Positions 1 to 9,847 of a DNA stretch of 64,000 nt are shown in pieces. The position numbers were made by a program, and so were the translations under genes. Source of the DNA: Rhodamnia argentea (Eukaryota > Streptophyta > Magnoliopsida > Myrtales > Myrtaceae); assembly GCF_020921035.1 (NCBI RefSeq), contig NC_063154.1, positions 1,860,001 through 1,924,000 on the forward strand, written 5' to 3'. Numbering within the stretch: position 1 is the first letter of the stretch; every line of letters starts with the position of its first letter. The notes below the pieces were generated by a model. That model was not told the DNA's origin, did no database searches, and saw only the letters and a program-made list of their open reading frames with translations.

Positions 1-116
1 TTTTTTGGTTAATGAGAAATAATAGTACCAATGCATAGGTTGGTAAAACCCATAGTAATAGAACGTAATAAATTTAAGGTTCGGTCAAGATTTGACGAAA
101 CCTCTCGAGATTAAAT
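1..116. repeat. Direct repeat, left copy (partner at 715-834)
   Basis: About 115 bp that recur at 715-834 with a modest number of substitutions (shared blocks include the run ending aataaatttaaggtt). The two copies flank a foldback MITE. The window starts inside the T-rich end of what looks like another copy of that MITE, so this is probably a local tandem duplication of MITE plus flank. The full unit cannot be seen. Confidence 0.7.
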
Positions 117-729
117 GGGAAAAAATTACCAAAAAAATCGTAAACCTATTGTATTAATGTCAATTCAATCATAAATTATTATTTTTTAATTCAGTCCTAG
201 ACTTTTTGTAATTATACCAATTCAGTTTATCCAGCGATATATTATTTTAACATTTTTTGAATTTTTTATATTTTACTTTTTTATCTTTCCTTTTTTTTCC
301 TTTCCTTCTTTCTTCTTTGTTTTCTTCCTATCCTTGATCTGGTCCGTCATCCGCGAATCGGCGAGAGGCGGCCGGCGGGCGAGCAGCGGCAACCTCACCC
401 GGCCAAGGCGAGGCTTGACCTCGCCGTCACCGAGCTAGGCCACGTTGGTCGCCTCTAGCCGGTTGAACAAGGAGAGGAAGAAAACAATGAAGAAAGGAAA
501 AGAAAAGCAAAAAGCAAAATTTTAAAAAAAAATTACAAAATATTAAAATAATATGCCGACGGACAAAGAGCGTCCATGTCAATGTCGGCCGACCAAATAT
601 TGGCCGGATGTATTGAATTAATACAATTGTAAAAGATTTAGGATTGAATCAACAAAAAAAAAAAACTTTAACCGAATTGGCACAGTTGCAAAGGTTAGTA
701 ATATCTTTTTTTTTTTTTTTGGTTAATTG
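117..729. mobile_element. Foldback MITE (MULE-like family), copy 1
   Basis: The left end (GGGAAAAAATTACC, then an A run) is complementary to the right end (T run, then GGTTAATT). Inside, each arm carries degenerate repeats of the type 'cctaaacct..attgca..ccaattcagtc' and its complement. A GC-rich core (about 355-470) sits between the arms. Four more members occur in this window at 35293, 45653, 53065 and 61465, three of them with 9-10 bp target duplications, which suggests Mutator-type mobilisation. No coding capacity. The exact right end is blurred by a poly-T run. Confidence 0.65.
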
Positions 730-834
730 AAAATAATTGTACCGCTGCATGGGTTGGTAAAACCTATCATAATAGAACGTAATAAATTTAAGGTTGGCTC
801 AAGATTTGATGAAACCTGTCAGATTAAAGGCCAT
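715..834. repeat. Direct repeat, right copy (partner at 1-116)
   Basis: Second copy of the flanking sequence at 1-116, lying just right of the foldback MITE. Several single-base differences show the duplication is not recent. Confidence 0.65.
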
Positions 835-1432
835 GAATTCAAGGTTTATTTCACATTTGAAAACTAACATATGAAGGAAATCGCCCGAGCTTCTTCATTA
901 TAAAAAAGTATACCCATTATTGAGATCCGTATAATGTTGAAAGCATTCGAGGGGAAACATTAGAATTTTAACAAAAGGAAAATGTCGCAAATTCAAGGTT
1001 TATTCTAGAATTGGAAACTAACATCTAAATGATATTACCCACTACGGGCATGGCGCGTTTGGTGAGCTTTGAGCTCTTTGGCCTTAAGGCGTAAGCTGGT
1101 CGAAGGTTCAAAACCCTCCCAACGCGTTTCTCGGACTTAAGTGGGGGGCCCTTGCTGGTGGGTTGCGGGGCTAGCCTCCCTCCGGGTATAGTCGTCGTCG
1201 GAAAGGGTCTTCGCCGCCCTTCGGGTGGTGGTGAGTTGATCCGATTACGGCTGGCGGATTCTGGATTATAAAAAAAAAAAAAAACATCTAAATGATATTG
1301 TTCGAGCTTCATTGCTATTAAAAAGTACACCCATTATTAAGTTATGCATGGAACAAACGAAATACGAGATTAGCACGAAGAATGTCGAAAGCACTCGAGA
1401 TGAAACATCGTAAATTTTAACACAAGGAACAA
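832..1432. repeat. Two-unit tandem repeat of about 150 bp, second unit split by a SINE
   Basis: Unit A (about 832-985) and unit B (about 986-1432) share 'ttcaaggtttatt', 'gaaactaacat', 'cgagcttc', 'cccattatt' and a closing 'attttaacaaaagga'-type block in the same order. Unit B is longer only because a SINE lies in it between 1037 and 1283, so unit A serves as a paralogous empty site. Confidence 0.75.
1037..1283 (+). mobile_element. tRNA-derived SINE, apparently full length, with 16-bp TSD
   Basis: The element is about 247 bp. The 5' part is tRNA-like, with a B-box-like AGGTTCAAAACCC near 1103-1116 and an A-box-like region upstream. A non-tRNA body follows and the 3' end is an A-run (about 1270-1284). 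It is flanked by a perfect 16-bp direct repeat, ACATCTAAATGATATT, at 1021-1036 and 1284-1299. Short non-coding length, Pol III-type head, A tail and a long TSD are the standard marks of a LINE-mobilised SINE. The intact TSD suggests fairly recent insertion. Confidence 0.85.
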
Positions 1433-3261
1433 ATGTACTTTATTTTTCCTCTTCTCTTTTTCGGTCAGACACTTATCTTTTTATCTTTTAACCGGGAGGT
1501 TTCTTCCCTTGAGAAAAATGTAGTGTTTAGACTAAATTCCAAAAGTTAGGTGCGATGGAGCCTCACTTTCGTCAAATGATTCGATTTTTCTTCCCTTTAT
1601 TCTCAATGTTTTACGGTGGGAGTAACCAGCAAGCAACCACCCTTTCTTCCACAGAAGAGCGATGATAGTTCGATAGCAATGATAGTTGAAAGTGATCGAG
1701 GGTGAGATGGAAAGAATATCTGCTTCCGTGAGGAAAGTCCTAATTGAGGGACATAACGAAGATACGTAAGAGGATTGGGATTTGCAAATTGCAATCAATT
1801 TGACAGGAATGATGGGAGAAGAGAAGCGAATTAAGCCGATTATGACTATGTTTATTTCGTTACAAATAAATAATTTAAAAATATTACCCCCCGATAACGA
1901 AAACTTAACTGATAGTTAATAAAAAAATATTTTCATTATCAATAATAATTTATATTTAAAAATTTTCGTGGACGATGTAAATTATTTTTCTTTTATTTAT
2001 TTTTTTAAGCGATGCTGGCAGTTATTTTAAGGAAAATGTCATCGCTTTAATTTTTTTCCACGGAAAAAGTATTTGATTGGTGATTAATTGTTGAGATCAG
2101 GGCTATGGTGGATGTGTGGTAGGTCCCACAAGGTCAAGAACGGGCCGCCTCACCAATGACATAAAGACAACAAAGCATAATCTAATCTCGAGGATAAACA
2201 CGTGAAATCGGAAAAGGTGGCCCCATTCCTGGGAACCTACACGGTACACAAATGTGAGATAAGATAAAAGGAAGCTAATCAATTGTTGATCTTTTCGACC
2301 AAAAAAAAAAAAAGTTGTTGATCTTATCTCGATTTAAGCTTTTTGATTACCACTTCTACTTCCCATTTCTACTTCTCACAAGCTCCATGAAAACGAAAAA
2401 GTACGATTACCGTGTAAAATGAACACCCGTAAATGGAGGTCGAGCGATCGGATGTGCAATGCGACGAATAAATTGATGGAGTTATTCCTACCATCGGAAC
2501 TCGGATTTATCGATATAATGACCCCCTTTCAAAATCCTCCTTTATTGCCAAGATACCTGCATTGGGAGCTTAACCCTATATCTAAACAATCAATACCATA
2601 TTAAATTTAGGGTGTTTTTGTTTGGGTGAAAAGATTTTTCAAGAATAAGCTTCTTGAACTTTCACGCTTTTTGTTTGAGGAAAATGATCGGTCTATTGAA
2701 AATCATTTGTGATCGAAGAAATTATGCATGCTTAAAGTTTGAAAAATGAATTTTCTAACTTGAAAATGAGAAAATACATTTTCAGAAAAATGATTATTCA
2801 AAAAATATTTTTTTTTATCTTGAAATTTTTCCCAAAACAAAAAGCGGTTGGTGCAATGCTCAAACTCAAAGTCGGGACTCAAAAGTCAAGAGTCCGGCGG
2901 CCGGGATAAGATGGAATCGGACTGATTTCTCAACCTTCACGAGCTAGAAAACATGGAAAGCGATAATATAAATTCTACCAAACATGTCCCTCTCATTCTA
3001 GACTGGCACGCCACCTGGGGAGAAAAAAAATTTCTGAGCTCGCCATGTGGTCAACCAAAGTTTTTCTACAATTTGGCCGATTAATTATAGAGTATTCGGA
3101 GAGCTACCTAATGTACATTGCTATAGGATAATGCGAAATTATCATATCCGTGCAGCATGCGTATTAAACTGAATTTGGATCGTTCGTGATGGTGGATTTC
3201 ATGTGAGTCTCGGCGGTCTAGATTGTGTTTAGTAAATATAATAAGTTCAATGACATATTTG
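1433..3261. other. Non-coding intergenic DNA
   Basis: No gene recognised. AT-rich sequence with one probable small inverted-repeat element at about 2612-2843, whose ends read gtgtttttgtttggg and, reversed, gctttttgttttggg. The short ORFs here have no family resemblance. Confidence 0.5.
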
Positions 3262-3266
3262 CTCGT

Positions 3267-4293
3267 TGTTGACACTCAAAATAACTCGTCCGTTGAGGCA
3301 CGTGCTGCATGCGCTGCACGCGTGGGAGATCAATATACGTGCGGAGCACGTGAGAGGTCAACACACATGCAAAGCACATGAGGAGTCAATACCTAGGTAG
3401 AACGCATGGAGAATTGATACACGTGATACACACATGAAGAATAGGCGTTTCGATAGGGAATGAAAAGTCTCATGCAAAGCACGTGACAGTGTCGATAGAC
3501 GCTAATTGGTGAAATCATCAAATTTGAGCTCTAGCAAGAAGCCATCCCGCCAGATTCAAGGTGTTTTAAGGGCACCGAAGGATGCAAAAACAGTCTCCTT
3601 GAATTCCACGGTGGACGAGCAGTTTCTGAAGCAAAATGAATCCTTAATAACAGGTCAAGGAATCTGTGAAATGTGGGGAACATGAGTATACCTGCTAAAA
3701 AGCAGTTACCACCTCAACTATTATAAATACCACCAGGCAACCATAGAGAAAACCCCGAACAAATCAACAAATTTATCTTATCTTTATTTATCGCACTACA
3801 TTTATTTTTCTTAACTGTAGCTTTCAAATTCTCATCGTCGAGTCAAACTCGGGCGTTTATTTTTATCCCGGATATTGTGCCATCAAGTCAAACTCTAGTG
3901 CATTATCGAAACGTATTCAAAACCTTGTCATCGAGTCAAACTCTGACACTATTTTGGGTATGTTGGTTCGTTACCTTTGAAAGGAATTGTGCTTGCCGGA
4001 CCACTCCATCGAGTCAAACTCTGATTTGGATAACGTTTGTGCACTTTCTTTCAATCTCACCTGTATCGATTCCTTTGGATTTGTACTTGTAGATTTTCAC
4101 CATTAAGTCGAACTCTGGTCAAAACAATATTTGTGTAATTTTATCGGATTCTGTACAAATTTTGCTTGTTGATTTTTCTGACTATCAAGAACTCTCTTGC
4201 CCAAAATCATTACATAATCCCTTATCACATTTAAAAGTCGAATAACAAATTTCGGTGAAAGATATTTTGTCGCAGAGCAATTCCGACGAAACA
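3267..4293. mobile_element. Solo LTR of an LTR retrotransposon (fossil)
   Basis: A 1,027-bp block begins TGTTGACACTC and ends GACGAAACA, so it has the TG...CA termini (here TGTT...AACA) of an LTR. It is flanked by a perfect 5-bp target duplication CTCGT at 3262-3266 and 4294-4298. A TATA-box-like TATAAATA is at about 3722. No internal coding region adjoins it, so it is a solo LTR left by recombination between two LTRs. The superfamily cannot be assigned. The intact TSD argues for moderate age. Downstream of the TATA a motif of about 17 bp recurs five times (separate entry). Confidence 0.8.
3830..4120 (+). repeat. Five spaced copies of a CATCGAGTCAAACTCTG-type motif in the LTR
   Basis: Near-identical copies occur at about 3835, 3882, 3929, 4007 and 4101, separated by about 47, 47, 78 and 94 bp. 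They lie downstream of the LTR's TATA-like sequence, in what would be the transcribed leader (R/U5). Function unknown. Confidence 0.75.
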
Positions 4294-5470
4294 CTCGTAG
4301 AATAATAACTAAGATCACCTCGTCGTGCATAATCTATCGTATATCAACATATTTCACGTAATTCTCCTCTATGTTTATCTTGTTACTGCTGACTGAATAT
4401 TCTTCGATTATCTTACTATTATGAGCTAATGCGCTAACCTCATTTATCCAAATTGTCATTAACGGATGTGTTTTTTTCCCCTCAATAGATCAACTTAGCA
4501 AAACCGCAAAACTTGTGACTTGAATCTTGAATTTAGGAGATCCCTTTAATAGATGAGACATATAAAGGGGAAATTCTTCCCCGACAGTACTATTAGGAAC
4601 GGTACAATTTCAATCATAGACTTACACCATCACCGCGTTTTTTCATAAAACACTCATTGATTGGGAGATCGTAGGGTTAGAAATAACCGATGCTCAGACT
4701 GTCAGGCTAGTAGTTTTCTATGTAAAACAAGTTTCTGTTTTTAGTATTATCTAATCTGTCATCAAGGTATGCGTATTCAATAGATTGATTTAACCAAATC
4801 ATAAAACTCGTGATCTGAATTTTGGACTTAAGAGTGACCGTGATTGATAAATTTCGTTAGGGACATTGAAGTTTTAAATTACTAATAACTTAGTATGGAT
4901 GTGTCTATTCATAACAGTCCATCGATCCTATAGACTAGGCCCATATAGACGATTGATTGATTATGAAAGGTGAATCCACCTAATTAATGCTTCAGTCGAT
5001 ATTAGTCCACATCATGCATAGATCATGTAATAACTTCTCGATCATTTTGATGCATGACAGGTCGATTTGCCTTTTTTAATATGTCGATAGTAATTGCAAG
5101 ACATTTAACTGCAAAACAAAGATGTTAGAAAAGAGTGTCATGCAGAAGCAGAAGTCCTTGCAAGAAGAACAACACACCTAGCCTCGTTAGTCTTCGAGAA
5201 CTAAACATGCCATGTCTACTCTCCCAGAGGGAGAGAAGAACGAAATCATAGAGGCACAGGGAAAGATCAGTACTGAGAAGAACACCCGAGAAGGACAACC
5301 AAAAACTGATTACCGTCTGAATAATCTGCTTCATTCTATAAAACTTCTAAAACAGCAAAACCATCTGTCTCTGTCCGGGTCATTATGTAGAATTCAAATG
5401 GAAAGCAAAAAAAGAAAAAGTTGGAAGAAAAATCAATCTATTGAGGGTGGTTTTCTGTAACCAAAGAGTG

Positions 5471-5866
5471 CTAGTTCTTGAGACTGTTGGTGCCTTTACT
5501 GGGTCCGGAAGGCGGCGGAGACCCTTTAGGAAGGAAATTCAAGAACATGGGTCCGAATGTTCTGGACCCTCCTCCTCTTCTCGGAAGACCGGAAGCTGTA
5601 GGGCTGGAGATCGACCTCGAACCCATCTCCTCACCGGGGACAATTATGCCGAGCTCAGTCACGAGGCCGGCAGGGATCACGACAGCCTCGACTGCGTCGC
5701 CGCGGCGGGGAAGAGCGAGATACAAGGCGGAGGCCGGCTCAGGATCAGGTGAAGTTGGCGGCGGAACGATGCGATTCAAGGGCCTGGCAGCTGATGCAAC
5801 GGAAAGAGCTTGCCAAATTGTGAGCATGATCACGAGAAGGATCTGGGATTTGCATGAGGCTGCCAT
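5471..5866 (-). CDS. IDA-like (IDL) secreted peptide precursor, copy 1
   Basis: Intronless precursor of 131 residues, probably secreted and processed into a small signalling peptide. The N-terminus (MAASCKSQILLVIMLTIWQ, then LSVASAARP) is a signal peptide. The middle is low in conservation. The C-terminus reads FLNFLPKGSPPPSGPSKGTN followed by SLKN. That block matches the EPIP region of INFLORESCENCE DEFICIENT IN ABSCISSION (LPKG, then P-rich, S-A/G-PSK); known IDA peptides act in the apoplast on HAESA/HSL receptor kinases. The SGPS core also occurs in the related PIP peptides. Canonical IDA ends R-H-N; here it is G-T-N and the peptide is one residue shorter. An upstream in-frame Met at 6007 would bury the signal peptide. 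The start at 5866 aligns with the sister copy at 12715. A GA repeat (about 5914-5934) lies in the presumed leader. Confidence 0.8.
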   Translation of the reverse strand: MAASCKSQILLVIMLTIWQALSVASAARPLNRIVPPPTSPDPEPASALYLALPRRGDAVEAVVIPAGLVTELGIIVPGEEMGSRSISSPTASGLPRRGGGSRTFGPMFLNFLPKGSPPPSGPSKGTNSLKN

Positions 5867-7419
5867 TGAAAAGCTCTTTGTTTTGCATACACACGAAGAA
5901 GTAAAATCTGAAGAGAGAGAGAGAGAGAGATCCGAAGATGGGGGGGAAGTGTTTGCTGTGAGGACGAAGGAAGGTTTGGTCGTTCTTAAAGGAGGAGATG
6001 GAGACAAACCCGTTTTATTCTATTTGGCTCGGAAGAAGATGTCAACGGTTGACACCCGCGGATGCTCCACGCGCTCTCGGTGGTGGCGCGGTCACCTAAG
6101 CAATTGCGCGTGGGACCAAAGGGTTTTAAATCCTGCGATTGGTCTCATCTTCCCTCTATATTTCCCAACTCTTATGCTTAACTGTTAACTTTCACATCGG
6201 AGCCTCAAATTTTTTGATTATGTGCATGAATCCCTGCGTTCATACCCTGAGCATTTACGGTGCGGTTCACAAAATATATATGTCCATATAGAATTTCAAA
6301 TCGTTTTCTTGTTAAATGTTATTTAAAAGAGATTCTCGTCAAATGTTGAATGTGCGTTTCATACTCCCTTTCTACAGCAAAGCACGGGATCTCACTTCCC
6401 GATGAGGTAACTGGGGTCTTAAGCGAGCAGCTCCCTAGATACCATAAAGTTTTTATAATTTTAACCCATATTTCAGTTCAATTGGAATTTGGTTATTCAC
6501 CAAATAAAAATGCAAAGGTAAACTACATGAGTAATACGAGATAATCGGCTGGCATGTAACATTGTGGTCTTGCAACTCGAGAGAAGATGAGCCGAGGAAT
6601 TATGTAAAATAGAACTAACTAATACATTGAATGAAAAACTGGCGTCTGTGCATGTAATTTGTTTACTTGTATTGTTCCTCTGCGTTGTTATATTGTCTGA
6701 CAAAGATTTTTTTTTCTTTTTATCGAAAGTTAATCACATGAACTAAACTTAACCCTAGAGCAAAAATCTTTTCTCCTGCTCTCACAAAACCCGTATCATC
6801 AATTCCACCCTGGAGCAAAAATCTTGTAATTGAGAGTTCTAACAAAGAGGTGCAAGGTGCTGATTATAATGATATTTTCTGTTGGATGTAACTCTAGTTT
6901 AAAGGTGAATCAAGACAATTCCCGTGTCTCGATTTCTCTTTTTCATCCTTATTTTCAATTTCCCTATGTTTATGCGACTAACCCCAACATTAATTATATA
7001 AAGACACATACATACATACATGTATTTGTAAGATATCGGGACGTTTCCATGCATTATAAAAAGCATTGAGAGTCGAAAGCATTCCCTACATTTTGAAGAA
7101 CTTATGGTTTATTACTTGACTTTAGCACTTTCAACTGCATTATTCAAATCATTATGAAAATTGAGAATACGGCAAGGTGGTGGAACAGAAAAAACTAAAG
7201 AGGGCGCGTGGGGGGGAGGGGGGAGAGTTGGGGAATGAAGAAAGAGTAACGTAAGACGTCAAGAAATTTGACTCTCAAGGAACGAAGGAAGTGGACAGAT
7301 GGGGCCCACCTTGGACTCGTCCACTGAACGACGCCCGCGTTGTAGACCCGCCACTAAACCGGGTCAAGCACACCAAAGCCATACCTCTCTCCCTGCCGTA
7401 TTGATGCATCGACAAGTTA

Positions 7420-8133
7420 GGGGTGTGCAACCGGATCGAATTGAACCGGAACCGAACTGCCTAAAAAACCAATTCGGTTCTCGATTCCAACGTGAATATG
7501 TCCGCTTCTCGATTTCAAATTTTTGGAATCGGTTTGAACGAGTCCGGTTTTCGATTATAAGTAAAGATCCATCCGAGAAACCAGATCGGTTTTGGAACCG
7601 GTTCGTAGCTACAATAAAAAGACATAATTTCTCTAAGTTAAGCTTAACTTTGTCTCACCTCATTTGTTTTTTCTCCATTCTTTATCGCCTCTCTCTATTC
7701 CTTGGAGCAATATTTTTAGGGATGAATGAAGTATAGGTTTAAAAATTTATTTTGATGAATTGGGAACAAAGTTTTATAATTTATGTTTTAATTAGATTAC
7801 GCGTTTGAAATTATTATTATTCATTGTTTATAGTTATGCATGATCACCTGTTTGGCGGATAGGAATTTATGTTGACCATATTTTACTTTGAACCGCTTTG
7901 TTGCTCGTATTATTATGTTGTATTAAATGAAATCACAAAAAGGAAAGGAAAAAAAATGTTCTCGAGTAGACCCTAAAATTGGATCGGAAAGACAAGGTAG
8001 GTTCTAGAGCCGGTTCCATAAAAACTGGGTAGATTCTATGCTCCAAAAACTGAGAATCGGTTATAATAAGGTAGGTTTCGGGTTCTAGGTTTGGAACCTA
8101 CCTACCCAAGAACCGATTATCCCTAATTAACAT
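7420..8133. mobile_element. hAT-like non-autonomous element (tentative)
   Basis: Left end TAGGGGTGTGCAACCGG, and right end whose reverse complement begins TAGGGATAATCGG. Both arms are rich in 'gaaccggt'-type motifs in opposite orientation, as in many plant hAT-derived elements. No clean 8-bp TSD was found. Unit 2 has the matching left part (about 13943-14128) but lacks the remaining roughly 680 bp, so the element predates the duplication and unit 2 lost part of it. Non-coding. Confidence 0.45.
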
Positions 8134-8873
8134 GTCCATTGGCTTGGGATAATAGCGATCGAAAGAGGATTACTCATTTTGTTCTTTTCTTTTCCCCCCC
8201 AAACTGAAATCACGTCGCCAGCCAACGGATATCTAACTAATTCGTATTCTGGACATTTATTATCGTCCATGCAACTGTAATGACGATGAGGTCTTCAACC
8301 TTAGACGCGCATGTCTCTGGATGGATTGCATTTTTACGGCTCAGATTGAATATCTCACATGCCTAGCAACTCTTATGTTTAAGCACTTAAAAAGGTAGCA
8401 ACGGCTATTTGTTTTCTCTGTCATTTTTACATTTTACGTTTGCTTGTCGGAAATGATGTCAAGCTCGCCAGCACAACCTTGTCATGTCGTCAATGTACCC
8501 GGGGCCGGAGATTTGTCGAATCCAGACATTTCGCAAATGGATTGAGGGTTTTTTTTTTTCTTATATCGACGTGTGATTGGGATTCAAACCTAGACTCAAA
8601 CTTTTCCAAGAAACTTGAGAGGGAGCCTTGAATAAGCTAACCACAATCATACTTTACTTAATGAGAAGGAGAAGAGAACATAGCCTCCCCTCATGTTCTC
8701 GCAGGCGCCGATCTGATTCCATTAAATTAGAATTGGTAATTTTCAGTCCGGTTCCCGATTCTAAAGGTGGAACCGCTCACCGGGACAGACCGGACTGGAT
8801 TGATTATTTTTCTTTAAAGGTTTCAATTTTATTTCTTGATTTTTTTTTTGTAAGGAAATCACTTAAACTCTTA

Positions 8874-9401
8874 GGCTGCGTTTGGTCGTCGGGATTTCTG
8901 GTCAGAATAGGATTGAATATGATAGGATAAGAAATCTAGGGATTTGGCCATATCCTATCTATCATTTAGTGAACTACGGATTTAAAGTTGGATATTCTCA
9001 TATCCTATCATATCCCGCATTTGGTAGAAACCGTATATCAATATAAATGACATTTATGCCCTATGTGATGCTATGAAATATTCCGATCTTATTACTATAA
9101 AAATAATGTTCTCATACAAAAAAAAAAAATTGAAAATGTACACATTTTATTAGATTTTCAAACCTCTTTGTAAAAAATAAAATAAAATGAAAATAGAAAC
9201 AAATGAGACAAGAAAGTTAGCTTTTATATGACGGATAAAAGAAATCTTATCCGACCTTATCCTACCCCCTCCCCTAGGATTTTTTTATCCGGGTTATATC
9301 CCCCCTATATCCGACATTATACTATCCGGGACACCTACCAAACACGGGATAGGATAAAACATATCATATCCCGAGTTTTATACGGACGACCAAACGCAGC
9401 C
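8874..9401. mobile_element. PIF/Harbinger (Tourist-like) MITE, 528 bp, in unit 1 only
   Basis: Perfect 17-bp terminal inverted repeats (GGCTGCGTTTGGTCGTC at 8874-8890, its complement at 9385-9401), flanked by TTA at 8871-8873 and 9402-9404. Unit 2 has the uninterrupted site (ctcttagttattaagg at about 15240-15255) with a single TTA, which confirms the 3-bp target duplication and shows insertion after the segmental duplication. No coding region. Confidence 0.92.
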
Positions 9402-9440
9402 TTAGTTATTAAGGATACTTCTCAATGTCATGACGTAATT

Positions 9441-9466
9441 ATTTAGCCAAAGATTGAGAAAGGAAT
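9441..9466 (-). ncRNA. Degenerate U2 snRNA 5'-end fragment, left arm, unit 1
   Basis: Read on the minus strand from 9466 it gives ATTCCTTTCTC, then AATCTTTGGCTAA, resembling the first 25 or so nt of U2 (ATACCTTTCTC..TTTTGGCTAAG) with several changes. A minus-strand AATAAAAG box at 9491-9498 and a USE-like GTCTCACATCG at 9535-9545 lie upstream in the order expected of plant snRNA promoters. It is probably a pseudogene. Confidence 0.55.
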
Positions 9467-9534
9467 GCTTTGGGCAGGCACATGGCTTGGCTTTTATTCA
9501 CACCCTCTTTTACGGCGGTCTCTCCCTGCCCATT

Positions 9535-9545
9535 CGATGTGAGAC
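9535..9545 (-). promoter_or_regulatory. Upstream sequence element (USE) of a plant snRNA promoter, left arm, unit 1
   Basis: Minus strand reads GTCTCACATCG, one mismatch from the plant USE consensus RTCCCACATCG. It precedes a TATA-like AATAAAAG by about 36 bp and a U2-like start further downstream. Confidence 0.6.
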
Positions 9546-9670
9546 TCTTGGCATGTCTGGATTGTCTCTGTTGTTGTGTCCAGCCTTCTATACGAACTCC
9601 TTCAACGTGGGACTCTCGGCTAGTCTCTGTTGTTATATCCAGCCTTCCAAGTGAACGCCTCAAGCCAAGA

Positions 9671-9681
9671 GTCCCACATGG
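9671..9681 (+). promoter_or_regulatory. USE-like element, outer copy, right arm, unit 1
   Basis: GTCCCACATGG, 10 of 11 matches to RTCCCACATCG. It belongs to a roughly 56-bp local tandem duplication (about 9660-9715 and 9716-9771) that placed a second, more degenerate USE nearer the TATA box. Confidence 0.6.
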
Positions 9682-9726
9682 AACGGCCACATAGAGATTG
9701 TAAGAGATGGGGGCCTTAAGCCAGGA

Positions 9727-9777
9727 GTTCTATATCGAACGGCCACGTAGAGATTGTAAGAGAGGTGGTGAATAAAA
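9727..9777 (+). promoter_or_regulatory. Degenerate USE plus TATA box of the right-arm U2-like gene, unit 1
   Basis: GTTCTATATCG (9727-9737) is a decayed USE. It is followed after 33 bp by AATAAAAG (from 9771), and the U2-like start is 32 bp beyond that. A USE-TATA spacing of about 33-34 bp is the known Pol II setting for plant U2-type genes (about 23-24 bp specifies Pol III), so the geometry supports a real ancestral snRNA promoter. Confidence 0.6.
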
Positions 9778-9802
9778 GCCAAGCCATGCGACTGCCCAAA
9801 GC

Positions 9803-9847
9803 ACACCTTTCTCGGCCTTTTGGCTAAGATCAAGAGTTGTATTTGTT
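9803..9847 (+). ncRNA. Truncated U2 snRNA-like sequence, right arm, unit 1
   Basis: Matches nt 1 to about 45 of U2 snRNA: ACACCTTTCTCGGCC, then TTTTGGCTAAGATCAAG, then GTTGTATTTGTT, where U2 has the branch-point-recognition region GTAGTATCTGTT. Similarity stops there. Twenty nt later AATTTTTGA (9868-9876) looks like an Sm site. The rest of U2 (stem-loops II-IV) is absent. U2 normally base-pairs with the intron branch site in the spliceosome. This copy cannot be a normal U2; a pseudogene or a short chimeric RNA are the options. Confidence 0.75.

Noticed and set aside
1025-1330. 101-codon ORF on the minus strand
   Set aside because: It lies across the SINE body and its A tail and has no domain.
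5867-6007. 47-residue N-terminal extension of the first IDA-like gene
   Set aside because: It would hide the signal peptide, and the matching sister gene starts at the internal Met. The segment is Ser-rich translated leader.
5478-6188. 236-codon plus-strand ORF opposite the first IDA-like gene
   Set aside because: Antisense shadow. The minus-strand frame has a signal peptide and a conserved peptide block; this one has neither and is broken in unit 2.
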